A DNA stretch of 64,000 nt from Bradyrhizobium sp. (GCF_004799405.1 NZ_SSMW01000031.1:25013-89012); one strand, 5' to 3'. Counted from the stretch's first letter, positions 56,501 through 64,000 are shown. Numbers and translations: made by a program. Notes: generated by a model not told the origin, from the letters alone.

Positions 56501-56995
56501 ATCGAGCGCCTCGCGGCATCGGTCGAGCGTTTTCATGCCGGTCTGTCCGACATAACCGGCGACCAGCCCGGCGCGGTCGGTCTCCACGACGTGGCCCTTG
56601 CGAAGCACCTTCAGCCCGCGAAAGATTTCTCCGACCAGCCGCGCGACTTCGGTTTTGCCTACACCGGGCGGGCCGGTGAACACCATGTGCTGGCTCAGCG
56701 CGGAGACGTCGAGGCCCTGGTCGCGGCGCTTCTGCTCGACCTGCATGCGCGCGATCAGCCCTCGCACTTCCCCCTTGACAGGTGCAAGACCAACCATGGC
56801 ATCGAGCTTGGCCAGCGCGAGTTCCATTGGAGAGGTTTCGGGCTGCTCATCGGCGTCGACAATGACGATGGGACGGACCATGTCGGGTGAATTTTGCGCT
56901 TGCTGGCCGTGCTGATCGACCAGCCGCATCGCGACAAAGGTCATGCACAGCCCCGCGGCAAGAATGCATAGGATCGTGAGCCCCGTGATCATCAT
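53531..56995 (-). CDS. membrane-anchored protein with four tandem CbbX/SpoVK-type AAA+ modules
   Basis: A 1154-aa protein: N-terminal membrane helix (~3-24), short acidic linker, then four AAA+ modules of ~277 residues. Walker A (GPPG(V/A)GKT) at ~108, 383, 660, 937; Walker B (ILFIDEAY) at ~167, 442, 719, 996; each with AGYVGQT (pore-loop region) and NPGL(A/S)SRF (arginine-finger region). Every module keeps Lys and Asp-Glu, so all four look ATPase-competent. Each starts with a KLDAMVGL-PVK helical cap as in CbbX, SpoVK and EccA proteins. Most relatives have one module. It starts 6 bp after the single-module gene. Confidence 0.93.
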   Translation of the reverse strand: MMITGLTILCILAAGLCMTFVAMRLVDQHGQQAQNSPDMVRPIVIVDADEQPETSPMELALAKLDAMVGLAPVKGEVRGLIARMQVEQKRRDQGLDVSALSQHMVFTGPPGVGKTEVARLVGEIFRGLKVLRKGHVVETDRAGLVAGYVGQTGMKTLDRCREALDGILFIDEAYSLAASPGDGPDYGKEAIDTLLKFMEDNRDRIIVIVAGYRNEMRRFIDSNPGLASRFSKTVDFPSYDPNELCEIFRRMSARQQFNLPAGFEGRLRPWIDSRSKSGDWANAREMRTLLEKAREAQAMRVASDPAADISLVTIEDIVVATGQKGEDNEAAIAAALAKLDAMVGLTPVKTEMKGLVARMQIEQKRRDQGLPVAALSQHMIFSGPPGAGKTEVARLMGEIFEALRVLRKGHLVETDRAGLVAGYVGQTAIKTLDKCREALDGILFIDEAYTLGTPAGITIAHDFGKEAIETLLKFMEDNRERIVVIVAGYRNEMRRFIDSNPGLASRFSKTIDFPSYDPNDLCEIFKRMAARQKFDLPAGFEAKLKPWIDGRSKSEDWANAREMRTLLEKSREAQALRVASDPSADISLVTIEDIVVATGQQAEDNEDAIAAALEKLDAMVGLTPVKTEMKGLVARMQVEQKRRDQGLPVAALSQHMVFTGPPGVGKTEVARLMGDIFRALRVLRKGHLVETDRAGLVAGYVGQTAIKTLDRCREALDGILFIDEAYTLGTPPGVTLGYDFGKEAIETILKFMEDNRERIVVIVAGYPNEMRRFIDSNPGLASRFSKTIDFPSYDTNELCEILKRMAARQKFDLPAGFEAKLKPWIEGRAKSEDWANAREMRTLLEKAREAQAMRVANDASADISLVTIQDIVLATGQKPEENEIPVAAALAKLDAMVGLTPVKTEVKRLAARMDVEQKRRDKGLPVAALSQHMVFTGPPGVGKTEVARVIGDVFRALKVLRKGHIVETDRSGLVAGYVGQTATKTLDKCREALDGILFIDEAYTLAASRGGGDVHDFGKEAIDTLLKFMEDNRERIVVIVAGYRNEMRRFIESNPGLSSRFTKTVDFPAYGAGDLCEILRRMAARQQFSLPDDFAAALTPWIEEHVKAPDWGNARSIRTLLEKAREAQAIRISTDPNADLSLIATEDILEATVS
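53600..56900 (-). repeat. four direct repeats of ~831 bp within the AAA+ gene
   Basis: The four AAA+ modules repeat with a period of about 275-277 codons. The DNA is closely similar as well; modules 2 and 3 are the most alike, with long shared stretches (for example around 54480-54620 and 55310-55450). Boundaries are approximate. Confidence 0.85.
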
Positions 56996-57001
56996 CGCTG
57001 C

Positions 57002-58120
57002 TCAACCACGCCCTGTTGCCTTCATCAGATCGACGATCTCGAGCCGGGAAAGGTCGGCGGATGGGTCCGCCGAAATGCGTGTGGCCTGCGCCTCGCGCGC
57101 CTTTTCCAGTAACGTGCGCATCTCGCGCGCATTGGCCCAATCTTCGGCGCGCGATCTCTCCGTGATCCACGATTTGATCCTGGCCTGAAAACCTTCGGGC
57201 AAAGTGAAATGCTGGCGCTCCGCCATTCGGCGGAGGATTTCACATAGATTGTTCGCGCTGTAGGGGGGGAAATCGATGGTTTTGGTAAAACGTCCTGCAA
57301 GCCCGGGATTGGTGTCGATGAAGCGGCGCATTTCGTTGGGATAGCCCGCGACGATCACCATGATGCGGTCGCGATTGTCTTCCATGAATTTCAGCAGCGC
57401 GTCGATGGCTTCCCTGCCGAAATCTCCGCCCGATCCTGGCGTGCCGGCCAGGGTATAGGCTTCGTCGATGAAGAGAATGCCATCCAGCGCCTCTTTGCAC
57501 TTCTCCAGCATTTTGGGCGCGGTTTGGCCGATGAAGCCGGCGACGACGTCGGAGCGCTGAACCTCGACCAGATGTCCGACCCGCAACGCCCGCAGCGAAC
57601 GATAGATATCTCCGAGCGCACGGGCGACCTCGGTCTTGCCGACGCCGGGGGGGCCCGTGAAGACCATATGCAGACTGAGCGGCGCGGTCGGCAGACCCTG
57701 CGCGCGCCGCTTTTGCTCCACCTGCAGCCGGGCGATCAGACCGTTGACCTCGCGCTTGACCGGCACCAGCCCGACCATCGCTTCAAGACTCTCGATGGCC
57801 TTGTTGGGAGGCTGATCCGGAATCTCCCGTTCGGGAGCCAGCAGCATCTTCGCGGCGTCGGACATGCCTCCGGTCGAAACCGGCTGCAGCGCGCCGGTTC
57901 GGGCGAAACTGGAAGCCACGACCGTCACCAGCAATCCGACGCTGACGAGCACGCCAGCGATCACCACGCCGCTCAGGATCGATTGGGTCGCGGGCGACAG
58001 CCCTTTGATCCATCCTGCCGGACCCGATTGCGGGTTGAAAATCCACGCGGTGATGACGGCGGCCGCGACCCCGCCGATAATGATCGCGACGATCTGCTGG
58101 TCCTTGAAGAGATTTTTCAT
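57002..58120 (-). CDS. membrane-anchored single-module AAA+ ATPase, CbbX/SpoVK type
   Basis: A 372-aa protein: two N-terminal membrane helices (~10-28 VAIIIGGVAAAVITAWIF; ~48-70 LSGVVIAGVLVSVGLLVTVV), a linker, then one AAA+ module (~105-372). Walker A GPPGVGKTEVARAL (~155), Walker B ILFIDEAYTLAG, AGFIGQTAPK and NPGLAGRFTKT. It resembles the modules of the next gene but is clearly diverged. Located 16 bp after the 197-aa membrane protein and 6 bp before the four-module gene. Probably assembles with it. Confidence 0.92.
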   Translation of the reverse strand: MKNLFKDQQIVAIIIGGVAAAVITAWIFNPQSGPAGWIKGLSPATQSILSGVVIAGVLVSVGLLVTVVASSFARTGALQPVSTGGMSDAAKMLLAPEREIPDQPPNKAIESLEAMVGLVPVKREVNGLIARLQVEQKRRAQGLPTAPLSLHMVFTGPPGVGKTEVARALGDIYRSLRALRVGHLVEVQRSDVVAGFIGQTAPKMLEKCKEALDGILFIDEAYTLAGTPGSGGDFGREAIDALLKFMEDNRDRIMVIVAGYPNEMRRFIDTNPGLAGRFTKTIDFPPYSANNLCEILRRMAERQHFTLPEGFQARIKSWITERSRAEDWANAREMRTLLEKAREAQATRISADPSADLSRLEIVDLMKATGRG

Positions 58121-58136
58121 CGCGATGGCGTCTCTT

Positions 58137-58730
58137 CTAGCAGGGGCTAACGGGTCGCCATACGACGGGTATGTTTTGAGTGCCGGGAAGCTCCAGCAGA
58201 CTCTTTGTCGGTGTCAGGCCGAGGATCGCGCCGTTGGCATTGCCTTCGACGATATACGTGCCGGCGCCGGAGCCGTACGGCGCCGGATAAGGCATCGCGA
58301 TCCGCTGCATACCCTCAGTGACCGTGAAATAGGGCGAGACGTAGCTGCCCGCCCGAATTCGAATGATGGCGCCGACGGGGGCTGTCCCCTTGGAAATCGT
58401 CATCGAGACCAGTGGAATCTTGCAGCGCTCGGCGTCGTCGACCAGCGCTCCCGCAGCCGCGGGCGTCAGGGTGGCTGCCGCCTGGCTGATGTCGCTCTTG
58501 GCGACAAATGAAACGCTCGGCTGCGCCGAACTTCCCGAACCTCCCAGCGTGAAGCTGATATCGGATTTCATCAGCACCAGCCCGACGGCGGCGGCGATCA
58601 GCAGGCCGCCGATCGCGGCGACGACCGCCGGGCGCCCTCTGGAGGTGCTTCTCACTGCCGAAGTTGAGGACTTGCTCGCCGCCGCCGGCGGCGGTTTTTT
58701 TGCCATCGGTGTCTGTGCTGAATCGGACAT
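58137..58730 (-). CDS. single-pass periplasmic-facing protein heading the AAA+ operon
   Basis: A 197-aa protein with a basic Ala/Pro/Ser-rich cytoplasmic start, one membrane helix (~34-54, AVVAAIGGLLIAAAVGLVLM) and a periplasmic domain with IRIRAGSYVSPYFTVTEGMQ, EGNANGAILGL and a C-terminal VVWRPVSPC. It is a paralogue of the divergent gene at 58963 (matching xRxGSYxSPxxT, EGNA, and W-P-x-x-C end). Conserved Cys at ~104 and at the C-terminus could form a disulfide. No known family recognised. Confidence 0.75.
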   Translation of the reverse strand: MSDSAQTPMAKKPPPAAASKSSTSAVRSTSRGRPAVVAAIGGLLIAAAVGLVLMKSDISFTLGGSGSSAQPSVSFVAKSDISQAAATLTPAAAGALVDDAERCKIPLVSMTISKGTAPVGAIIRIRAGSYVSPYFTVTEGMQRIAMPYPAPYGSGAGTYIVEGNANGAILGLTPTKSLLELPGTQNIPVVWRPVSPC

Positions 58731-58962
58731 CGCCAGTATGCCTGCCTAATAGCCGTGTCTGCCGGACAGCTTACCCAAGCGGCATTGAGGAGCAAAGATA
58801 ATCAGCGAAAAACCCGCCAAAAAAGTCGGTCATCGTCCTGTGACAAGGGGCACAGTATGGTGGAAATTCAGGTTGCGCCCAAGGCCTCAAGGGCGATTAC
58901 GCCTTGTCAGATGGCGCAAGCCGAATCCATAATCGGTCCGCCGGCCTCATCGGGGGATCATC

Positions 58963-59427
58963 ATGCAACAGCAAGGCGCTTCACAGGGTCAGGCTGAACA
59001 GGCTCCCAAACGTTCGATGGTCGTAGCCGGGATCGGCGCCGCCGTGCTGGCTTGCGCCATTACCGCCGTGGTCATGACGAGCGGTACTTCGCCGGTTGCG
59101 GTAAAGGATCAGGCGGCTGACGGCACAAAGCAATGCCGGATGCTGCCGCGCGAAATACTTCTTGCGACGACGGTGGGCAGCGGCACGGTCCGGCTGCGCG
59201 AAGGCAGTTACCTTTCCCCGCCGATTACCCTCACCGCCAAGCCGCAAAGCGTGGTGTTTCCGCTGCCGCGTCCCGAAACAACCCCGGTGGAGGAAGTGAT
59301 CACGATTGAAGGTAACGCCACCGACGTTGTGATGACCAGTCCGGTGACGCCCTGGCGAAGGGTGTTCGAAAGCGTGACCGGCGTTTCAGCGTTCAACGTG
59401 GCATGGAAACCAATGAAGACCTGCTAG
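58963..59427 (+). CDS. single-pass protein, paralogue of the AAA+ operon head gene
   Basis: A 154-aa protein: Gln-rich start, one membrane helix (~19-38, MVVAGIGAAVLACAITAVVM), then a periplasmic domain with VRLREGSYLSPPITLTAKPQ, ITIEGNATDVV and a C-terminal NVAWKPMKTC. It matches the 58137-58730 protein over the whole periplasmic domain, including a paired Cys (C near KQCRML and the terminal Cys). ATG follows GGGGGA by about 5 bases. Divergent from the AAA+ operon across 232 bp. Confidence 0.75.
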   Translation: MQQQGASQGQAEQAPKRSMVVAGIGAAVLACAITAVVMTSGTSPVAVKDQAADGTKQCRMLPREILLATTVGSGTVRLREGSYLSPPITLTAKPQSVVFPLPRPETTPVEEVITIEGNATDVVMTSPVTPWRRVFESVTGVSAFNVAWKPMKTC

Positions 59428-59501
59428 AGGCGTTTGGATTTCCGCCGAAACCATTTCGCAAGGTGAGCCGTAACGGGAGCAGTGATACCGGGAGACCTTT
59501 C

Positions 59502-59909
59502 ATGCGCGCGCTTGTCCTGCTCCTCACACTCCTGACCGCCCTCGCTTCGCCCGCCGGCGCCGCCGACGATATCGCCGCAGCACAAGCCATCATCCGCTCC
59601 CAGGTTGAAGCGCTCGGCCGTGACGACGCCGCGGCGGCTTATTCCTACGCGGCGCCCGCGATACACGAGATATTTCCGCAGGCCGATATCTTCCTCGGCA
59701 TGGTGCAGCGGAGCTACGCCCCGGTCTACCGGCACAAAAGCTTTGAATTCGGCGAGGCGCGGGTTGCGGACGGTACCATCGCCCAGCACGTCCACATCAT
59801 CGACGCCGAGGGCGTGCCGTGGGAGGCGCTGTACACGCTGGAGCTCGAGCCCGACGGCAGCGTGAAGATTACCGGCTGCGTGCTGATCAAGACCGGTCAG
59901 GCCGTTTGA
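59502..59909 (+). CDS. DUF4864-like secreted protein
   Basis: A 135-aa protein with a clear signal peptide (RALVLLLTLLTALASPAGAA) and a cystatin/NTF2-like domain (AQAIIRSQVEALGRDDAAAA, FLGMVQRSYAPVYRHKSFEF, WEALYTLELEPDGSVKITGC). It follows the 58963 gene by 74 bp on the same strand. ATG 59502 has GGGAG about 7 bases upstream; an overlapping longer frame starting inside the previous gene is rejected. Confidence 0.8.
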   Translation: MRALVLLLTLLTALASPAGAADDIAAAQAIIRSQVEALGRDDAAAAYSYAAPAIHEIFPQADIFLGMVQRSYAPVYRHKSFEFGEARVADGTIAQHVHIIDAEGVPWEALYTLELEPDGSVKITGCVLIKTGQAV

Positions 59910-59915
59910 CCGAAT

Positions 59916-61211
59916 TCACGCCGTTGCCAGCCGCTGCCTTGCCCGCAGCAGCAGTCCCACCATGATGGCGATGTTGAGCGCATTCCACGCCAGGCCGTTG
60001 AGGAACGCAGCCCCATAGGATCCGGTGGCGTCGAAGATCACGCCGGACACCCAGCCGCCGAACGACATGCCGAACACCGAAGCGAAAATCACCATGCCGA
60101 CCCGGGTCGCGGCTTCCCGCGCCGGCATCGATTCACGGACGATGATGGCGTAACTCGGCACGATGCCGCCCTGGAACAGGCCGAACATCGCGGAGATGAC
60201 GTACAGCGAAGGCAGGCTGGTGAAAAACAGGTAGAACAACAGCGCAAAGCCCTGCGCTACCGAGCCGATCAGCAGGGTGCGGATGCCGCCGATCTTGTCG
60301 GCGAGAAATCCCGAGCCGATCCGGCTGACGATACCGAATGCCATCATCAGCGACAGCATCTCGGCGCCGCGCGCCACGCCGTAGCCGAGATCGCCGCAAT
60401 AGGCGACGATGTGAACCTGCGGCATCGCCATCGCCACGCAGCAGGAAATGCTGGCGATACTGAGCAACACCGTCAGCGTGTTGGTGGAGAGGTTGAGATC
60501 GACGCACGGCGGCGGCGCGTTCTCGTGGGTGCGCCGCGATGCGCCACCGATCTGGGCGCGCAGCAGCACCAGCACGATCGTCATCGCCACCGCGCAGAAC
60601 AGGCCGATCGCGATGAAGGTGGTGCGCCAGCCGGCGAGCTGGGTTCCCCAACCGACCAGCGGCGACCAGATCGTGCCGCCGACATAGTTGCCGCTGGCGA
60701 CGATCGTCACCGCCAGCCCGCGATAGCGCTCGAACCAGTGCGAGGCCTCCGCCATCAGCGGCCCGAAGGTCGCCGAGGTGCCGAGCCCGATCAGGAAGTG
60801 CACCAGGATGAACTGCCACAGCGTGGTCGACAATCCCGCGGCAACATAGGCCGAGCCGAGAAAGACAATGCTGAGCGCGATCGCCGCCACGATGCCGAAG
60901 CGGTCGGTGATCTTGCCGGCGACGACGCCGCCAAGGCCGAAGCCGAGCATGGTGAGCGTGAAGGCCAGCGACACCGCGCCGCGGGTCGCCCCGAATTCCG
61001 ACTGCACCACCGGCAGCACCACCACCACCGACCACATCCCGACGCTGCCGAGCGAGCCCAGCACCAGCGCGAGCGCCAGCCTCACCCATGCCTGACGTGA
61101 GTCTGGGATGAAAAGTGGCGAATCTTTCGATGAATCGGAGAGGGCGTGCACGGCCGCAACTTCGTCGCGCGCAGGCCCGGGGTCAACCCACAATGGCGCA
61201 ATATTGGGCAT
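59916..61211 (-). CDS. MFS transporter (monocarboxylate/OFA-like)
   Basis: A 431-aa 12-helix carrier. Helix 1 region LALALVLGSLGSVGMWSVVV, signature GVVAGKITDRFG between helices 2 and 3, and HFLIGLGTSATFGPLMAEAS. It resembles prokaryotic monocarboxylate-porter-like MFS proteins (MCT/OFA branch). The first ~45 residues are a soluble leader, so the true start may be later than ATG 61211. It converges on the DUF4864 gene with 6 bp between. Substrate unknown. Confidence 0.82.
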   Translation of the reverse strand: MPNIAPLWVDPGPARDEVAAVHALSDSSKDSPLFIPDSRQAWVRLALALVLGSLGSVGMWSVVVVLPVVQSEFGATRGAVSLAFTLTMLGFGLGGVVAGKITDRFGIVAAIALSIVFLGSAYVAAGLSTTLWQFILVHFLIGLGTSATFGPLMAEASHWFERYRGLAVTIVASGNYVGGTIWSPLVGWGTQLAGWRTTFIAIGLFCAVAMTIVLVLLRAQIGGASRRTHENAPPPCVDLNLSTNTLTVLLSIASISCCVAMAMPQVHIVAYCGDLGYGVARGAEMLSLMMAFGIVSRIGSGFLADKIGGIRTLLIGSVAQGFALLFYLFFTSLPSLYVISAMFGLFQGGIVPSYAIIVRESMPAREAATRVGMVIFASVFGMSFGGWVSGVIFDATGSYGAAFLNGLAWNALNIAIMVGLLLRARQRLATA

Positions 61212-61448
61212 GCAGATGCAGTGCAACAAGGTTCCGGCCTTTCCGCGCCCCCGGGAATGACCGTTAACGCTTTCCTAACCATAAACTGGGCAAAAATTGC
61301 CCAGTGAAGTCGAGTGTCGTCGATCGCGTAGGACGGGGGACTACCCGTGGACGCCAGTGCGGTGCCTCATCTTCGAAACGGCGGTCTTTTGGCCGCCGCG
61401 CAGACGTTTGGCGCCCGCGACCGGCATACGCGGGGGGAAGCAGCAACC

Positions 61449-63581
61449 ATGGTCGACGTCACGGCAGGTCAGGGCGCGGGAACGCCGGGAGCCGGATTTC
61501 CAAGCTTCGGCGAAATCGGCACCATCTTAAGGCGCGGCGATCTCGCGCTCGCCTTCGGCATCCTCACCATCCTGGTGGTGCTGATCCTGCCGCTGCCCTC
61601 GATCGTGCTCGATCTTTTTCTCGCGATCTCGATCACGCTGTCGATCCTGATCCTGATGACCTCGCTGTTCATCCAGGCGCCGCTGGAATTCTCGTCGTTT
61701 CCGACCATCCTTTTGATTTCCACCATGCTGCGGCTTTCGCTGAATCTGGCCTCGACGCGGCTGATCCTGTCGCGCGGGCACGAGGGCACCGACGCCGCCG
61801 GCCACGTCATCGAGGCCTTCGGCAATTTCGTGATGGGCGGCAATTTCGTGATCGGAATTATCGTGTTCGCGATCCTGGTGATCGTGAACTTCGTCGTCAT
61901 CACCAAAGGCTCGGGCCGCATCGCCGAAGTCGCCGCCCGTTTCCACCTCGACGCCATGCCGGGCAAGCAGATGGCGATCGACGCCGATCTTTCCGCCGGG
62001 CTGATCGACGAGAAGGCCGCCAAGGAACGCCGCAAGGCGCTGGAAGACGAAAGCGGCTTCTTCGGCGCGATGGACGGCGCCTCGAAATTCGTGCGTGGCG
62101 ACGCGGTTGCGGGCCTGCTGGTCGTCTTCATCAACATCATCGGCGGAATCATCATCGGCGTCGCCCAGCAAAGCCTGAGTTTCGGCGAAGCCGCGCGCAC
62201 CTATACGCTGCTCACCGTCGGCGACGGCCTCGTCACCCAGGTGCCGGCGCTGATCGTCTCCACCGCCGCCGGCCTCCTGGTCTCCAAGGCCGGCGTCAGC
62301 GGCGCCGCCGACAAGGCGCTGATGAAGCAGCTTTCCGGCTATCCGCAGGCGCTTGGGATGTCGGCCGGCGTGATGCTGGTGCTGGCAATGCTGCCGGGCA
62401 TTCCGATGCTGCCGTTCCTGGCGTTGGGCGGAGGCGCGGCGGCTCTCGCCTTCTCGGCGCGCAAGCGCAACCGCGCCGTCGCGGCGGCGGAAGCTGTCGC
62501 CAAGGCCGCGCCCGCCGCGGCCGCGGCGGCCAGTGCGGCGGCGGAAGAGCCGATTGCGACGGCGCTGAAGATCGACGACCTCAAGATCGAACTCGGCTAT
62601 GCGCTGCTTCCGCTGGTGAACGGCCCCGACGGTACCGACCGGCTGACCGAACAGATCAAGGCGCTGCGCCGTTCGCTCGCCATCGAGATGGGCTTCGTGA
62701 TGCCGGCGGTGCGCATTCTCGACAACGTGCAGCTGGAAGCCAACACCTACGTCATCAAGATCAAGGAAGTGGACGCCGGCACGGGCCGGATCTGGCCGAA
62801 CCAGTTCATGGTGATGGACCCCGCCGGAAACCAGGTCGCGGTACCGGGCATTCACACTACCGAACCGACCTTCGGGCTGCCGGCGACCTGGGTCGATGCC
62901 TCGCTGAAGGAAGAAGCCTCCCTGAAGGGCTACACCGTGGTCGATGCCGCGACCGTGCTGTCGACGCACCTGACCGAACTGCTCAAGAACAACATGTCGG
63001 ACCTGTTGTCCTATGGCGAGGTGCAGAAACTGCTGAAGGACCTGCCCAAGGAGCAGGGCGAACTGATCAAGGACATCGTGCCGAGCCTGGTCACGATCTC
63101 CGGCATTCAGCGCGTGCTGCAACTGCTGCTCGCCGAGCGGATCTCGATCCGCGATCTCTCCACCATTCTCGAAGGCGTCGCCGACGCGCTGGCGTTTTCG
63201 CGCAACCCGGCGACGATGGTCGAACATGTTCGCGCCCGCCTCGCCCGCCAGATCTGCGCGCAGAACACCTCCCATAATGGCTACCTGCCGCTGATCGCAT
63301 TGTCGGCCAAATGGGAGCAGGCCTTTGCCGAGTCGCTGATCGGCACCGGCGAGGAACGCAGCCTCGCGATGCAGCCTTCCAAACTGTCCGAGTTCATGGC
63401 CGTGGTGCGCGACCGCTTCGAACAGGCCGCGCGCGAAGGCGAAGCACCGGTGCTGGTGACTTCGGCGGCGATCCGTCCCTTCGTGCGCTCGCTGGTGGAG
63501 CGATTCCGGTCGCAAACCACCGTGCTGTCGCAGGCCGAAATCCATCCGCGGGCGCGGCTGAAGACGGTCGGAAGCGTGTAG
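61449..63581 (+). CDS. flhA: flagellar biosynthesis protein FlhA
   Basis: A 710-aa export-gate protein of the flagellar type III apparatus. N-terminal ~330 residues hold eight membrane helices (ILTILVVLILPLPSIVLDLF, SSFPTILLISTMLRLSLNLA) and the FHIPEP-family signature region (RFHLDAMPGKQMAIDADLSA). An Ala-rich linker (~340-385) leads to the large cytoplasmic domain (LGYALLPLVNGPDG, VPGIHTTEPTFGLPATWV). ATG 61449 has GGGGGAAG upstream. No other flagellar genes are visible in the window, so the gene is at an edge of, or apart from, its cluster. Confidence 0.95.
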   Translation: MVDVTAGQGAGTPGAGFPSFGEIGTILRRGDLALAFGILTILVVLILPLPSIVLDLFLAISITLSILILMTSLFIQAPLEFSSFPTILLISTMLRLSLNLASTRLILSRGHEGTDAAGHVIEAFGNFVMGGNFVIGIIVFAILVIVNFVVITKGSGRIAEVAARFHLDAMPGKQMAIDADLSAGLIDEKAAKERRKALEDESGFFGAMDGASKFVRGDAVAGLLVVFINIIGGIIIGVAQQSLSFGEAARTYTLLTVGDGLVTQVPALIVSTAAGLLVSKAGVSGAADKALMKQLSGYPQALGMSAGVMLVLAMLPGIPMLPFLALGGGAAALAFSARKRNRAVAAAEAVAKAAPAAAAAASAAAEEPIATALKIDDLKIELGYALLPLVNGPDGTDRLTEQIKALRRSLAIEMGFVMPAVRILDNVQLEANTYVIKIKEVDAGTGRIWPNQFMVMDPAGNQVAVPGIHTTEPTFGLPATWVDASLKEEASLKGYTVVDAATVLSTHLTELLKNNMSDLLSYGEVQKLLKDLPKEQGELIKDIVPSLVTISGIQRVLQLLLAERISIRDLSTILEGVADALAFSRNPATMVEHVRARLARQICAQNTSHNGYLPLIALSAKWEQAFAESLIGTGEERSLAMQPSKLSEFMAVVRDRFEQAAREGEAPVLVTSAAIRPFVRSLVERFRSQTTVLSQAEIHPRARLKTVGSV

Positions 63582-64000
63582 GCGGGAAGCCTCCGAAGTC
63601 GCATCTCCGAATGCCGTCCTGCTTACGTGGGGACGTCGCACAATACTTCAACGATAACGGTGCGCTCCCTCTCCCCTTGTGGGAGAGGGTTGGGGTGAGG
63701 GGTTCAGGTCTATCGATAGTCCGTACCCCTCACCCGGATCGCATCTGTCGATGCGATCCGACCTCTCCCACAGGGGGAGAGGTGGCACCGAGTACTTTGC
63801 GTCGCTCTTCGTAATTTCAAACAACCACAGTTTCACGATCTCGCCGCATGCATGCGCGAAGTTTTTGCCAGAAATCCTCAAGCCCTCTCGAAAGAGAGGG
63901 CGCAGGGAATGCCGGGCGCCCAATGCGCCCGCAGCCTGGCAGGGCAGAAAAACAAGCCATGCCAGCAAAGTCACCACGGTCACACCGGAAATCACCCGGC
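63582..64000. other. noncoding tail with palindromic repeat
   Basis: No convincing gene after flhA to the window end. It is dominated by the repeat at 63668-63782; the remaining bases (63783-64000) show no clear feature. Minus-strand ORFs here read through the repeat. Confidence 0.6.
63668..63782. repeat. intergenic palindromic repeat
   Basis: Outer arms CCCTCTCCCCTTGTGGGAGA (from 63668) and its near-complement ending at 63782, middle arms GGGGTGAGGGG and CCCCTCACC, and a small inner hairpin GGATCGCATC/GATGCGATCC. This style of element is common in Bradyrhizobium intergenic DNA (recalled). Confidence 0.8.

Noticed and set aside
53600..56900. Direct repeats considered as a CRISPR array
   Set aside because: Units are ~831 bp and coding; no short repeats with unique spacers anywhere in the window.
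58755..58997. 80-aa plus-strand frame before the 58963 gene
   Set aside because: No ribosome site, unstructured composition, overlaps the start of a better supported gene.
61527..63641. 704-aa open frame on the minus strand opposite flhA
   Set aside because: Mirror frame of a well-supported flhA; highly biased composition.
63648..63995. 115-aa minus-strand ORF at the window end
   Set aside because: It reads through an intergenic palindrome (SPQPSPTRGEG-type translation) and is a known kind of artefact.

Overview
This window is a GC-rich chromosomal segment from an alphaproteobacterium, most likely Bradyrhizobium or a close relative in the Bradyrhizobiaceae/Nitrobacteraceae. The assignment is inference. 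It rests on protein flavour, ATGA/GTGA-coupled operons, EcfG-type promoters (GGAAC-N16-CGTT), intergenic palindromes of a style I associate with Bradyrhizobium, and the mix of NAD-linked formate dehydrogenase, LigD/Ku, Kdp and many solute-binding receptors. No database search was run.

Layout. (1) 1-10443 (+): a tightly overlapping alpha-glucan/trehalose operon: the 3' end of a trehalose synthase-maltokinase fusion, glgB, glgX, treZ, treY. (2) 10447-15057: a PHA-system-type protein, a DUF3309 mini-membrane protein, and the divergent end-joining pair ligD/ku; EcfG-like promoters lie before DUF3309 and between ligD and ku. A Lys-rich DUF6496-like protein follows. (3) 15161-23303 (-): a complete kdp locus, including a 29-aa KdpF and an additional 27-aa ORF ahead of it, with the KdpD/KdpE sensor-regulator pair downstream. 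(4) 23680-28276: small hypothetical genes plus a DapA-like protein lacking its Schiff-base lysine; four of the small genes share a 40-bp bipartite promoter-like motif. (5) 28527-44084: a cyclic-nucleotide-binding membrane protein, then a formate dehydrogenase/molybdenum cofactor region (fused FdsG-FdsB, FdsA, a formate/oxalate-type MFS carrier, TusA-like, MoeA, MobB, FdhD, MobA, an SDR, and two additional MoeA-like proteins, one fused to a periplasmic-binding-like domain). (6) 44236-48601: four solute-binding proteins from three transporter classes with no membrane components beside them. (7) 48753-50824: a CAU tRNA, followed 25 nt later by an acyltransferase-SGNH gene. (8) 51031-59909: small enzymes and an unusual envelope-associated locus: a membrane-anchored single AAA+ protein, a membrane-anchored protein with four tandem CbbX/SpoVK-type AAA+ modules, a Sel1-repeat membrane protein, a DUF4189 protein, and two paralogous single-pass proteins encoded divergently. 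(9) 59916-64000: an MFS transporter, flhA, and a repeat-rich noncoding tail.

How the parts work together: region 1 makes, debranches and converts alpha-glucan to trehalose. Region 5 couples formate/oxalate handling to maturation of a bis-MGD enzyme. Regions 2 and 3 look like stress functions (DNA repair, potassium scavenging). The best candidate for an undescribed system is the AAA+ locus at 51.7-59.4 kb; the shared promoter motif of the 24.5-28.4 kb small-gene cluster is second.
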